Below are positions 23,763 to 37,139 of a stretch of 64,000 nucleotides of DNA, piece after piece. Made by a program: the position numbers and the translations under genes. Numbering within the stretch: the first letter of the stretch is position 1; every line of letters begins with the position of its first letter. Under the pieces are notes generated by a model that searched no databases, was not told the DNA's origin, and saw nothing but the letters and a program-made list of their open reading frames with translations. The stretch comes from Gymnogyps californianus (Eukaryota; Chordata; Aves; Accipitriformes; Cathartidae): positions 45,245,226-45,309,225 of the forward strand of contig NC_059500.1 in assembly GCF_018139145.2 (NCBI RefSeq), written 5' to 3'.

Positions 23763-26700
23763 GTAATTACAACTATAATTATGCATCTTAAGCACATATT
23801 AATTTTCTGCGTGTAGCTCAACAGTGTGCAAGTTTTGTTTTCTTCTTGTTCTTTCTAATACAAAATCTCCTTTGCCACAATTCATTATCTTTTGTTCAGA
23901 AATGTGTTTTACTTGGCTTTTGAAAGCAGCTTTGCTGTGTAAGTTGGCTCGTTTTAGCATGGCAGTGTGGCTTTCCACTTGTTAGTAAATCAAAAGAGTG
24001 CAAACACAGCCCTGTTACTTGTCTTACATTTATATGTAGTTTATAGGGAAGATGAAGAAAACAAGGGTATTTTGTGGCTTCTGTAAGCTGCACAAAGGCA
24101 GTGCCTCCTTTTCTTATTGCTTTCAGTATTTGGTATGAAATATCAAAACATTCTTCATAGTAAGATTAACAATATTTCTATACTGATACTGCACCGTTCT
24201 GGATGTAAGAAATGTTTTTGTAGGATGATAATGCCTAATGGCTTATTCTGGCAAAGTGCAAGGCAACTCTTTGATATGGGAAGTGCTTTCAGTCTCATGG
24301 GCAATACTGATCTTTCCAAAATATGGATCTTTTTCGTATGGAACAGGTATGACATTTCTTATCTTCAGCATGGAAGAAAATTGGCAGGGACCTTATTCTA
24401 GACTGGTTTCTGAATGAATTCATTAGGTCTTGCTAAGTACCAGGGCTGATACTACTAAACAGTGCTTTCTATATTTTTAATCCACACTTGTAATGTGCAA
24501 TAGTAATAAAATGGGTTCTGCTTCCATAGAAAACTTCAGAAGGGACTGCTTAGCATTTCAGCAGAATATAACATGTACTTCATTTTAAGAGTCCATTCTA
24601 TTTTCTTTCCTTTTGTTGTCTGAACACCTTAATTTTTTTTTCCTCCCAGTTTTTTCTACAAGTCCCTTTACTGACCAATTTAATTTTCAAGCAGTACATG
24701 CTACTGGAGGTCGTTTTAACATGAGAGAAGCACAGAATTCAATGTAGCATAGGCAAAATACTTACTAGCTTCAGCAGAATTTTTATCTGAATAAGAAACA
24801 AAATGAGCATGACCGTAGAACATACACATTTTTATAAGCATTTCTAATGAATAAATTCTTAGAATATCAAGGTTCTAAGTTTACCATAAACATCTGCCTT
24901 CTACTTGCAGATATCTGATTGAATTGACTTATCTTCTGATTCAGTGACTTTATTATTCATTCAAAGTACTTAGGTTAGCATTCCCATGGTGAACAAAAAC
25001 CACACATCTTTTAACTGGAGAAGGATGAGATCTTCAGGCTGCAGAATCACTCTTTGACACATTTTGCATGAAAATTTATCCTGTACATAATTTATAATAA
25101 AATCTAACTACATTAATGACAGTGATGAGTATATTTGGAGATGAGATTGTGTGAGTAAATTCAAGACTCTGTCTTAATTTAAGAAGACTTAAAAAGCTGG
25201 ACCTCCACTGTAAGTAACTATAAGACACTTTCAGAATGTGGTTCTCAGTCCACTTCTGACTTAAAATGGTCCAAGGGCTGGAGTTAGTCAGCACAGAGCC
25301 CAGGCACCAATCTAGTTGCAATTTCTTTACAAATGGTTTTGCTTCATCATTGCAGACAGTCCTGAGGAATATTCTTGCAAAGAATGGACCACCCCTACAG
25401 TTGCAAAAATGCAGTCTAGGGCCATACATTTTTGCTTTTTGATATCTTTAGCTCTAGTGAAGCCCTGGTTTGGCCAGTCTTCTTGTTTCATAGCATGTCT
25501 TCTGCAAAATCTACGATAGTAGGAGATGTATGGTTCATTATACTAAGTTAGTGAATGTGAATTCATTGTTCTAAGGCTTCTCATACAGGAAAAGAAGACT
25601 TAGGGCACAAATCTTCAGAGTGGTTGTTTAAAAGAGATCAGATGGAAAGTGCCTATTATCCTCTAAAAATAATAAAGAGGATATGTGGTGAGCTGGTCAG
25701 CTGTAGGTATCAACCTTAAAAGAGCTGTCTTCTCATGAGGTACTCAAAAATGCAATTGACTTCAGAGCCATTAAGGATGCTACATTTGTAACATGAACAT
25801 AAACTGTTTTCCCCGTATTAAGATGTGTTCTTCCCATGTTAACAGTACTATGAATGAATGACAATAAGCTAAGTAAATCACATTTCAGAACCTGAAAAGG
25901 TCAGATTGGTATGATTTACTGCAGTCTCATACTTCTCAGAATGCCTTGGACACAATATTATGATGCTAATTCTTGCAGTAAAGACTGCAATGAAAATGAA
26001 AAATTGCCCACCATCAAGCCAACTGTGTCATGAAGACACAATGCAAATGTGGCTTCTCCTTGTTGTTTTATTACAATAACTAACAGGTCCTGCAAGCTTG
26101 TCAGATCTCTGGTCTTAGGTAGGACAAAGCACTACATGGTTAGGTCTTTGTCTGGCATAGGCTGGGCAATGCAGATGTATCCACAGAGATAGTGTAAGAC
26201 ACAGTGGCCTGGAAATTTTTATCCATGCTTTCCTGAGGGGAGTGAAATACTGAGGGGTTTCTCACTGAATTATCTTTCTCCTCTACCTTCTGTAGGTTTT
26301 AAAATAGCAAAATTGGATTAGGCCTAAAATTCTTGCACTGAAATCATGCAATAAACTTATCTGTCCCTGAAGGGGAACTTTGCCTAAGAGAAGTCCTGAC
26401 CCACAAACTGAGAGACAACACTCAAACCTCGTGGTGTGTAAGTACAGCCCAAAAGGAAACTGGAAAGAAGAGAGTGTAAACAGATGATGTGCTCAATGCC
26501 AGCCACAGTACCAACTTGATCTATGCAAGCTCAGTCTCTGTTGTTTTGGTAGAACATTTGTAATTTTTCCTTACCAGCAGAAAACAAATGAGCAATTTAT
26601 GGATGTGAATTGAATGGATTGCATTTGTTCCCTGTGGTCCCCATCTGTAATTTTCAAATGTTGACTGGGCTACAATTAGCTGAGCAAATTCTCTTTAGTG

Positions 26701-29700
26701 GCAATCTGCAGAAAGGGAAAGCTTATTGCCCCTCAAACAACTTCTGGAAGCTCTCTGGGTGTAGAAGTCTGCAGGCCACAGCATATACGTTAAGACTAAT
26801 AAGTCTTCTGAGACACTAGTGGCTTTATGACATAGTAGTATAAATGTTCCGCCTACTTTATTATTTACAACCTTGCCAATTCAGGTGCAGAAAAATAAGC
26901 ACTATGTTTGCTAGTGTGAGTGTAACTGAATAGGAATTATTATTTTACTTCATAAATTCATAGCTATTGCTGGACAGGATATTTTTGGGGGGGTTATGAT
27001 TTTTATTTCAGTCCTTTGGAAGAAAAAATTGCACTAACTGGAAAAAACATAGAAGAAAAATCAAGCATGGTCTCAAATACTAAGTGTTCTGGTTATTCTA
27101 TAAATGTAATTTTTATTTGTAATTTCTGTGTTTCAAGTCCTCTTCTCCTGTGCCCAAGGTGGGCCAAGCTGTTTTTCCCAGTGTTTAGAAATACACTAAG
27201 AGGATGGGGTCTACAGTGTTAAGGTCTCAAATCTTGGATGTTGAAGTCTACACCAATTCACTCTTGCCATAGACTTCCTGTGAGCTCTTGGTATATTATT
27301 TCTGGTGTGTTTCACAGCTGTTACTTCTAGTGATATTCATCCTCACAGAAGTGTTGTGAGACACTCTCATATTTACACGATCAGAAAGAATAATATGGAA
27401 ACTTATGTAAATATCTAGAATTGAGTATTATACAAGTCTTCCTATTCTTTTTGACTAGTACTTCACATGCATTTGTTGTCTAATATGATCTTGCATTGAT
27501 GACATTTCTATGTGTTGGGCACCCAGTTTATTAGCTATCTAGGCTGTTGTCTTTCTGGCACTGAAAAAAGTCCAGCACGGTCCAGTCCAGAGGAAGACAC
27601 AATAATTGCTTGCAAGGCTCTATCTGCATATGATCCATTTCATTGGCTTGACAATTAATTAATAAAGTAGAAATTTATTTTAAAACATATACAAAAAATC
27701 TGATAGCATTTTTTGAATTACAGATTACTTTGCATACCACTGAAATTTTATGGCACCAGCATGCAGAATTGCTTAGCAGCAGTCAGTTTTACATAGAAGT
27801 AATGTGAGCAGTAATATTACAATAGTGGGCCATATTTTATGGGGTAGTTCCAAGAATCGTTATCCCCCTCACAGTGAAAAATCAAGGAAACTATGTCAGT
27901 ATACAAGAAGTTTAAAAAAAATTGAAAACATGAAATCTGAGTAGTACCCTCTGATAAGTGGTGTACAAACAACTTGGGAAAATAAGGTAAGGATACAACA
28001 GCCCCCACAATCCGCTAAATGGCCACCTCATATAGCAAAGACTCCTATGGTTTTATACATATTTTCTGTCCTTAATTTCCTCACCAGCCAACATGTCAAC
28101 AGTTTAAGCTCTCTCCTAAGCTGTCTGATGTTCTGTCTTCACTGCAGTCTGTGACTTGAAGGTTAGTCTGAGCTCATATTCAGGACGCCCTCCTTTTGTC
28201 TTGTTGGCTCATTTGTGGCTGTAGTCTAAAACATAAATAAAACTTCAGGTAAAATGATAGCTTAGTCAGATTACATTTTCCCTGCCCTTAGCCTAGAAAG
28301 ATGAGAAAGTTTCCCTTAAACTACTGTGGAAAAAAAATAATCAGAAAGTGATTAGGTTTCCTAGAGCATAAGGACTTAGGGACTATAGCTCCAAATATAC
28401 CTAATGATACATCTATCATTAGGGCAGGATGATGTATCCTGGAAGAAGTAACAGCTGAGCAATAGTTTGCTCTGGGTCACATAAACTCAAGTTAGCTGAC
28501 TCAAAGCTGATTAACCTGATATTAGCCCTATGAATATTAATACTGTGAAGAGATGAGGTCCTACCAACCCTTTTCTAGAACAATGAGTGATTCTCGACAG
28601 TGCTTTAGTGAGACTTAGTTTATCTTAGTGGAGGGTTCACTGAATTTTTGGTAAGTGGCATCACATGAAGACCTGTTTAAAAAAGCAGAAGACAAGTATA
28701 TCAACCTAAAATGATCCCACACAGTGATGATTTTGTTCCTGCATCAAAGACGTGTTTATTTTAACAAACCAGAGCATTACAAATGCTCTTCAGTTTTCCT
28801 AGAGGATGATAATACAGTGCCTGAGGAATGCACTCCACTGTTTCTCTATTTTATTTAGAGAAAAACATTTAAATTTAGTGCTAAACTGCATTTAGATTTA
28901 ATGTCACCATGAAATGTAATTTGTGTATCGTTGAAATGCTTCTCCAATAATTCAGTAAGACAGGGTTTGCCACAAGCACCTAAAGCCCTGAGTTATGAGC
29001 TGCCGAGCCTCTTGCTTTCCTCTTTGAACAGTATTACAGAGTCAATGACCTGAAATAGCTTTCTAATAATAATAGTTAAGCACAGTAATGATTATTTATC
29101 TTATTGCTCAAATACCCAACCAACTAACAACATTGATCTTTTAATGATATATACAAAACCCCCAGACACAAAAAGACGTTTATTAATACAACTTGTCTGA
29201 ATTACAAGTCTCCAGGGATAGCTGTAATGTGGGTGCGGTGTGGGGTGACTGTGTAGCTTACATGAACGCATGCATATACTCTGTACAGCACATACCTCAG
29301 GGGTGGTAAAGCTCCTTCATCCCCCCTCCTCAGTGATTTTGTTCCTCCTAAACAGCACCAACTGCTATCACAGCTGACACAAGTGAATAACTTTTAGTTC
29401 TACCCTGAGCTTCAGCTTTTATGCTAGTGACACAGCTCATGACATAAAGTAGAGTGCGAGGAAACTGGAGGATCGGAGAGTCCTCCTTGGCTTCCAGCTT
29501 CTTTTAAAAATAAATTCTAGTACAATGCTTTCTGCATTATACCCCAAGACCTAGGAGAGATCTCTTATTCTGTGGACACACCAGAATGAGAAAGACAAAC
29601 CTCTAACATTCTTCATATCAACACGTTTCATCTCTATATGAGCATGGGGCTGTGGATGCAGGAATGTTCTGAAGTTCAGAACAAGCTATAATTTTAGTTT

Positions 29701-32264
29701 TTTTCAGAAATAACTTTTGAAGCTGCACTTGTGCTTGTTGGGTATGTCTGTAGTACCCACTACTCTTCTAGCTGCATGATTCCATGTAATCACTGGTCAT
29801 GTTTTCTAGGCTTGTTTTGTGGCGATGTATACTTCTGTTTGATTTTATGTTTTTTCTTAATTTCTTTAAAAACTTCTTCTTTATCACTCATGTGCCTGAG
29901 CATTTGGAAGAAAAAAAGACATAAACACACAGGAGTCACTATTCAGATACACTCCCCTCTAGTGGTGTTCCCAGTACTTTCTTCAAGCAACTTGAACTCT
30001 ATTAATTAGTTTAACACTTTATTTTACCTGAAATGTTGGATTCAGACTGGCATATTTGTTACCTTTATGCTGTTAGAATTAATTAAACCCCAATAGCTAC
30101 CTTCTGCCCTGCTTAAGGCTCTGTATTGCATAGTCCATTGTCCCTTTCACTTTTATGTCAATATGATTTCGACTCGAGCACAATACACTTTCACTGCTTA
30201 TGCATGTTTCAGTATATATGATAAACCTCCAGCTGTTTCCTTGTTATATGGGCTCATCAGAATCTGCAGTGAGGTGAATCTTGTACCATTAAAGTGCTTC
30301 CCTGGGAATTTCTGTTTGGCTGGAGGAGATCAGCAAAAGCATTAGTTGCAATAAAAGGCCGTGCCCTATTGTTGCATGCAAAGTATCTCTTTAGAAGTGT
30401 CTGTCTTCATCTTTGCAAGCTTTCAATAGCAACGTAATGATCTTTGTCAAATGCAGATCCTGTTACTGTCAGCAGCAGAAGGCATATGTCCAGACAGAAC
30501 AAAGGAGCACTTATTTTCACATTCTACTGATGATATTGAATGATAATATTTTTGCATAGTCTTAAAAAATTATTGTGGAGATGCTGTGGAAATGATAGAA
30601 AATGTAATTACAATTAAATGTTTTGTGGAGGGAACTTAGACTCCTGACATATATCCCAGTTTTAAAATGCCTGTCAAATTCTGGATAGTAACCCTTTGCC
30701 CATTATTGCACACAGTGAAACAAGACCCTAGATTTCTTCTTGTTTGCAGCCTTACATACTTTACTGCTTTTCTTTGGTACTAGGTAAAGCTAAGAAGTTG
30801 TGCCTGATAGTTAGCTACAGCAGTCCCTAGATAAATCACTTTGTGTATAAATTTTTGATGAATCACTAGTGGCTTAATAAAATTTATAAAAGGAACTAGG
30901 GAACCAGGGAATAGGTGGAGAAAGACAGAATGCAAAGAAAAATTCAAAATCATTACAGATGAGCGAAGAAGGAAGATAACTAGTTTCTTCTTGCCTGAAA
31001 AATGCAACTATATGGATCATGACAAGTCACGTGTCCTGTCTGCACAGAGGGGAAATTAGACAACATACATCTGGAACACACATGATATATAGGGGTGGTA
31101 TGACAGCTGCGTATTTGTATTCATGGTAATATTTCTTAGTCTTCTCATTAATCTCCTACTACCGTGTGTTTCTATATATTCCACTGATGTGTCTCAAGTG
31201 CTGTCCCATGTGTACCAGCACAAAGATACCTCAAGAGAGCCTATCAGCTTCTGGCTTCTCAGGTATTAGTTGAATTGCTTCTGAAGAAACATTGCTGGTG
31301 AATACCACTAGCAGTTTCAGGAGTGACCCGTTAAGTAATATATTCATACCAATATTTGCAGAGAGAGTATTAATTGAATATTGTGATGGATATAATGCAT
31401 ATGAAAGAGAGGAGTATTTTTCTTTCTTCTCTATATATGCATGATCCCAGTTTCAAAGTGTACCAGGCAAATGAATTGGATACTTTCCTGGTTGCTGATG
31501 GGTAGCAGAGACAGCATCTCTTACTGAACTTACTGAGACTGAAAAACTTAAGCAAGATCCCATCCACCCCAAACCAAAGATATTTCTGAGCAGAAATACT
31601 ACTTGCTTCGGTAAATAGGCTCTCTCTCTAGAGAGGCTCTCTAGAGTCTCCAATGTTTTTATCATCTCCTGAGTGGTAGAAGAGTACTGTGGTACAGCAC
31701 ACAAGTGTGCTGGGTCAACTTTTGTCACTATGCTTAAGATTTGGTTGCTGGAAATGAGTGTAAGTCTCCTCTTTCTTCTGGGACTGCACTCTTCAGCCAT
31801 GCTGCAGCTATGAAGCTTCATGCCCTCCAGTCAGTCAAATCAGAAAATGATTCTTTTAATATTCTTTAATCTCAGCCAGTGCTTCTCTTTCATATGTTTA
31901 AGAAAATCTCTGAGAATTGCCTGAGAAGCATTTTCATCTTCCTTGTTCTTTTCCCCAAATTGTAGGATATTGCTACCATGTTTCTTTTAGAGGGTCCTCC
32001 TGTCCTACATACTTCTTCCATGAGAGGGAGTTCTTCATGGCATCACTTTGGGGCTTACTTATTTGAGTGCCAAAGGAAAGTATAACTGTTTTTTCTGTCT
32101 TCATCTTATTTCTTGAAAACTATTCGCCGTGTTCCAAAAAGCTGGGTTTGTGAAATAGTGTAAGGGAGTACAATGCAGTAATTACCAAGAATTTCTTAAA
32201 ACCCCCACATTCCTAATGACTGATCTACACTCCGCATTCACTGGCCTTTGTTTTCACTCCACAG
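23763..32264 (+). other. TMC2: TMC2 intron 1
   Basis: 8.5-kb AT-rich intron with GT at 23763 and a CTCCACAG acceptor ending at 32264. No CR1 or LTR copy was recognised in it. The open frames are short and featureless. Confidence 0.65.
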
Positions 32265-32330
32265 ATGGCAGTGATGTTGACAATGAAGAAGGCAGTGCAG
32301 CTGAGAATGAAGAAAATGTCAAAGAAACAG
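32265..32330 (+). CDS. TMC2: TMC2 coding exon 2 (66-bp acidic exon)
   Basis: Encodes residues 14-35, GSDVDNEEGSAAENEE and flanks, a strongly acidic cytoplasmic segment. Acceptor TTTTCACTCCACAG, donor CAG|GTCAGT. It enters and leaves in phase 1, so skipping it would keep the frame. The alternative ATG frame at its start would give a basic, methionine-rich peptide that does not join the next exon, so I reject it. Confidence 0.82.
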
Positions 32331-32459
32331 GTCAGTAGTGTGGATTACTTTGAGGCCACACTCAGATGTTTTCTGATTATCTGTATGAATAAAGGAGGAG
32401 GAAGGGTCTCCTTCTAATGTGCTGCCTTCTTTCATGTGTCTTTTTTTTCTCCATCACAG
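32331..32459 (+). other. TMC2: TMC2 intron 2 (129 bp)
   Basis: Unusually short intron with GTCAGT donor and a TTTTTTTTCTCCATCACAG acceptor, in a gene whose other introns run from 1.3 to 15 kb. Confidence 0.82.
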
Positions 32460-32832
32460 ATAAAGGGGGTAAGAGAGCAACACCGAGAACCAGAAGGGGA
32501 CATGCCAGAGGGAGAGCCAGGCGTGGTGGTGAGGAGGATGAGGATGATGAAGACGGGACAAGGAGAGCTGGGCATCGCAGGCACAGAAACCGTAGAGGAC
32601 GGGGACGAGCAGCTGGAAATGAAGGCAGTGATTCTGATGGAGACCCTGCAAAAGCCAGGAAGAACCAGGCAAATCAGAAATCCAAGGAAGATGATGAAGA
32701 AGAGGAAGATGAGAAAGGGGGTAAAAGTGGCAAAGGCAAAAATGAGAAGAAGCAGGACAAAAAGCCTGATAAGAAAGGGAAAAAAGAGAAGGCCAACAAG
32801 AAGAAAAAAGACAAAAAGAAATCAGGATCTGG
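32460..32832 (+). CDS. TMC2: TMC2 coding exon 3 (charged tail)
   Basis: 373-bp exon for residues 36-160 of the cytoplasmic N-terminus. It reads as alternating charge blocks: an Arg/Gly-rich start (RTRRGHARGRARRGG, about 44-59), an acidic run (EEDEDDEDG, 60-68), a second Arg-rich block (RRHRNRRGRGR, 75-85), an acidic run around 112-120, and a long lysine-rich stretch (about 121-157) that ends KSGS. The region is predicted disordered, and TMC2 orthologues also have long charged N-termini. The open frame runs into an in-frame TAA just past the donor GG|GTAATT, so the exon end is well fixed. Function of the tail is not known from sequence; the lysine blocks could bind acidic lipids or partners (inference). 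Confidence 0.9.
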
Positions 32833-35745
32833 GTAATTCAGTAGATTTTTTTTTTTAATATAAAACCATAATTATCTTACATAAAACCTGCTTTCATTTA
32901 TAGGTGTGAAATACCAAGAGTCAGTATGACTCCCTTACTCATTACAGTTCAATTAGAGCTGGACAGATATTTTTTTTTCCTGCAGTGAGGAAATGCTGGC
33001 TAAGTGAAATGTGAACTTTCCACAAAGCCATATGCACTTCAGTGGAACGAAGTCAGGGGTTTGTCACAGCTCCAGGGTGGGACCTCGGGAAATGACCAGC
33101 CAGGATCTTCTGGGACTGCTGACACCCTGAAGATTCGGTCAAATCTGGTCAGGCAGAACAAGGACTCAAGCCAGGGTCACCCTTATGGTAGTTAAATATC
33201 CTAAGGTTATGAGCTGTTCTCTGGAGAAAGGGAGTGAAAGTGACAGAGGAGGGGAGCAAATGACAGAGAGTGGTGATAACAGGGGAGATCTCTCCTGCTT
33301 TTTCCTTTCCCCAAAACTAAAATCCCCAAAGCCCAAGCTGATAACCGTCCAAAAACCCAAGGTCTAGTTTTATTTCCAGTGCAGAACTAAAATCTTGACA
33401 CTTTTCACAAGATTGAGTTCTTGTTTCCCACCCAGGTTTGAGCCAGCTTTTTATAAAAGATCAGTGCCAAAATTTCAAGAACACAGAACCAAGGCCTGAG
33501 ATGGGTTTTTCCAGTCTGTCTCCCACTCACTCCCTCTGAAACATTATTGTTCACTTTTACAAAGTATTTAATGCAACCTGGGGTCTTTGGAAGACCTCAC
33601 TGACATGGAGCACTTCAGAAAATTATTTTGTATTTTTCTGCCATCCTGGCATTCTTTTGTTCCCTGTCCCTTCTTGTGCTATTGAAAGGAAACAACCCCT
33701 GGGAATGGTGTATAATGGAGCAAATGGAGCTAGGCATGCTTATCTCAGTGGAGAAGGAGAGAGATTCCCCTTCCCCCATTCAGCACTTGCTGCAGCTGTC
33801 TGTGTTCCCAAAGGCATCGCTGGAGAGCACAGCAGGAGTCAAAGGAAAGAAAAAAATACAGTGAGACATGCTATTGCATTAATTTGTCCATGATCCCATT
33901 TCAATATACTTCTACTTCATTTCTCTTCCCTACAAGAATGCCTAAAATCTTTCTTTGTGCTGGTTCTTCACTGTGGTGCCAATTATACCCCTCTGTGCAA
34001 TTTCCTATACTTATATAGCAACAGTCCTGAATGTGTCAATCCACGTTCCTTTGCTTATTATTTTCTTCCATTGTAAACATTTACTGAGTGTTAATTAAAA
34101 AAAGACCATTGAAAAGATATAATTGAATGAGGGCACAAGGTTTTTTCGCTGTCTTCCAAAGTTCTTAACATTGAAATACCTATGTTTGGGCTAAATAATT
34201 AGAAATCACTACCTGGATCAAGACTTTGTTCTTGAAACAGTAAGCATAACATTTGAGGAAAACTGGAGGATGGTCTGGAAGATATTTCAAGAACATTATA
34301 TTTTTGGACTTTTAGGGGACCAGCTGACAGGTTTGCAGAGTAATAAATATATTTTAAAAGATTTTTAAAAGAAAAACAAAAATAATGTAAGAACAAAAGA
34401 AAATAGGCTGGTGATCAGTTCAACTGTGATTCAGATAAAGGATTTGCAAACCTTCAGGACAGAAGAGAAGGGTGGTAGCATAGAAATATAGCCTGCCTAA
34501 CAAGTCCATGAGAACCTATCAAAACAAATGCTATGTACTGTTTAAACGTACATCTTGCTGATGTAGTTTTTTAATTGCCAAGACATTTCAGCAAGAAAAA
34601 GCATGATAAGAGTAAAATAAGAAATTGAGAAAGAAAAAACCCAAGAAAACGCTGAAAAGAAAAGTAAAATTAAATGTGATGTTATTCCACAGGGACATAA
34701 TATTGTATTTGCTGCTGTCATTGTGGATTTTGCTAAACTCTACAAACACTGCCCTTTTTGGCTAGGTCACAGTACAAGTCAGTAGAATCTGCTGCTGTTA
34801 CCCTCTTCCTCCCCGCTACTTTTCACCTAAATCAGGAAAACCTCTTTATTCTGCCTAATTATTATTAGATTTATATCTACCTAATTAAACCTGATTATTC
34901 TACATAAAGGACATAAAGGAATCCTAGATGAACTCTGTGTTGATTCTTTTTTTTTATTTAACCTGATTATTTTGATCTCTGCTAATTTGTGGTAGTGAGT
35001 TTCCCAGGGTAATTCCATGGTGAAAGGAGTTATTTCTGGGGGAGTTTTAAATCTGCTCTTAGATGCTATTGGTTGCTGATGTGGCTGATTGTTACCTGTT
35101 AATGAGGGTGTGAGGAGGGCCTGCTCTACACTGTTTATAATCATCATCCCAAAAATATTCATGATAAATTGCTCCTTATAGTTTCACTGTGAAGATCTGG
35201 GATATTCCTAGGTTGAAAAGCCATTTTGTTCTTTACTGGCTCGTCTGGTTGTGACTGATTCGTCTTAGATAGAAACTGTAGACAGTCACTTGAGCTACAA
35301 ATCCTCAGAGAAGGAATCTTATATTCTGCCTAGCCTGTGCAATTTCTGTTTTTACTGTATAGCTCTATATGTGAGCAAATCAACTGATTTTTAGCAGGAT
35401 TACTCAAGAGTGTAAAATTTATGCAAAAGTCCAGAGGTACACGGAAGATTAAGGCAGTACAGGCACTGCATCTTTTTGCTAGCAGGAAGATTGCTGAAGA
35501 GCACTAACTGCCAGGGGATGTTATGGGGATTATCAATAAACAATAGAATTTTCACAAAAAACTAGGAAGAAATGTAGTCAAATCTATTCACTCATCACTC
35601 CAGACTCTTAAAGTCCTACCAGTCTTTTCCCTGAAAACATCCAAGCTCCAGGAAAACATTTTCATCTTAATTTTTACATCTATAAAATAGTTTTTACAAA
35701 AATCATGAGAAAAGCAGATTACAACCATAAAGAGGAGATGAAACT

Positions 35746-35809
35746 AAAACCAAAACACAGATGTATAATATGGGCATAAAACCAAAACACAGATGAATAG
35801 TATGAGCAA
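35746..35809. repeat. Two-copy 32-bp tandem duplication
   Basis: AAAACCAAAACACAGATG followed by a degenerate AT-rich tail occurs at 35746 and again at 35778, period 32, with a few differences between copies. Confidence 0.8.
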
Positions 35810-37080
35810 GTTCATTATGTGTGTGATTTAAGGAAGTGCCATTGATTTCAAGAGCTCTAATGACTTAGGAAAAGAGGCATTGTGTACACTGAATTGGAGC
35901 CAAGGAAGAAGGGGGCTTGATGTGCGATTATTTAGTGATGCTTTATGCTCTGTGTTAGCCTGAAGGTCACAGTGAATCCTTCTGGCCTTCAAATGTATGA
36001 ATCGCAACCTTTCATGAAAGGCTAAGACTTTTGGCTGCAGAAGACAGAATTTTGATTTCCTGACTTGAATCTCATAGTGTTCAACGACTCAAGCTAAAGG
36101 AAAAATCTTCTGTAACTGCATGAAGTTTGACTGCGTAGTGTAAACACTCTTGAAAATACTGATTTCTTAAAGATGCTTAGAAATTTGGAATTTTTATTAT
36201 TTTCCTGGTTCCAAAGGAAAGTGAAAAATGAAAGATGAGATGTGTTTGCAAAGACAAATAAAGCAGTAGTGGGCAATGGGCAGAAGAGCCAATATTATCC
36301 CTACTTCACCTTTTGTGTTCTGCTCAGCTTCCTTTCCTCAGTAAGCTCACTGCATTAGCACCTACCACTCAGATTTCCCACCACTCTCACTGCAGTCTTG
36401 TAAAACTGCATATTTCAATTTTGCATAACCCAGCAATCTTCTGTCGAAGGAAATCCTCAATGTTGGGCACGTTGCTGTCTGCTTTGTAAAATGCAAAGCA
36501 GCTGATTGTTTCAAGTATGGATTTAAAGCTCTCTCAAAACCAGACTCCTGTAATACTTCTGTTCTTCTTAAAGACATGACTCTCTTCACATTATAATGCC
36601 TCAAAACTATATGCAGAAATCTTTTTATTGACCTTCATCCATTTGACTTAAGTTTTCATATAGCTCTTCACTTGCTTATCGCAATACTGGAATAACAATA
36701 AATATGTCCAATGTTCAGTAGCAGTCTTTCTTTCTGTAGATGTATATTTTCTGTGGCACCTTTTATCACAAGAAGTCTGAAATTTTATGGCTGACGGGTT
36801 CAACTTTCTAACATGACAGTCTTTTAAATAAATAGCATTTGAGTCTTTAATAGCAGGGCATCTGATAACTATGAAAGCCTCCTTCTTTCCTTTGCTAACT
36901 TACTCTGTGTGTCTGAAATTTTTAAACTGATCCCCTGTAGCTTTTGCTATAATGATGTGTATTTCATGAAAACTAAAGGTAGAAGACCAATGAGAAATTC
37001 ATATTTTGCTGTGTTGCAAAAAGAATTTTGCTTTTATTGTATTTGTTTGTTTTGAAACTTTTCATAAATATTCTTGCTGA

Positions 37081-37139
37081 TAAACCCTTTTGTCCTTTGT
37101 GTCACACAAATAAACCCTTTGACCTTTATGTCACACAGA
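37081..37139. repeat. Two-copy 29-30-bp tandem duplication
   Basis: The unit begins TAAACCCTTT and ends GTCACACA; copies start at 37081 and 37111 and differ by a few substitutions and one base in length. Confidence 0.85.

Noticed and set aside
32436..32858. Alternative 140-codon frame over TMC2 exon 3
   Set aside because: It is a shadow frame created by the biased purine-rich codons and does not respect the splice sites or join to neighbouring exons.
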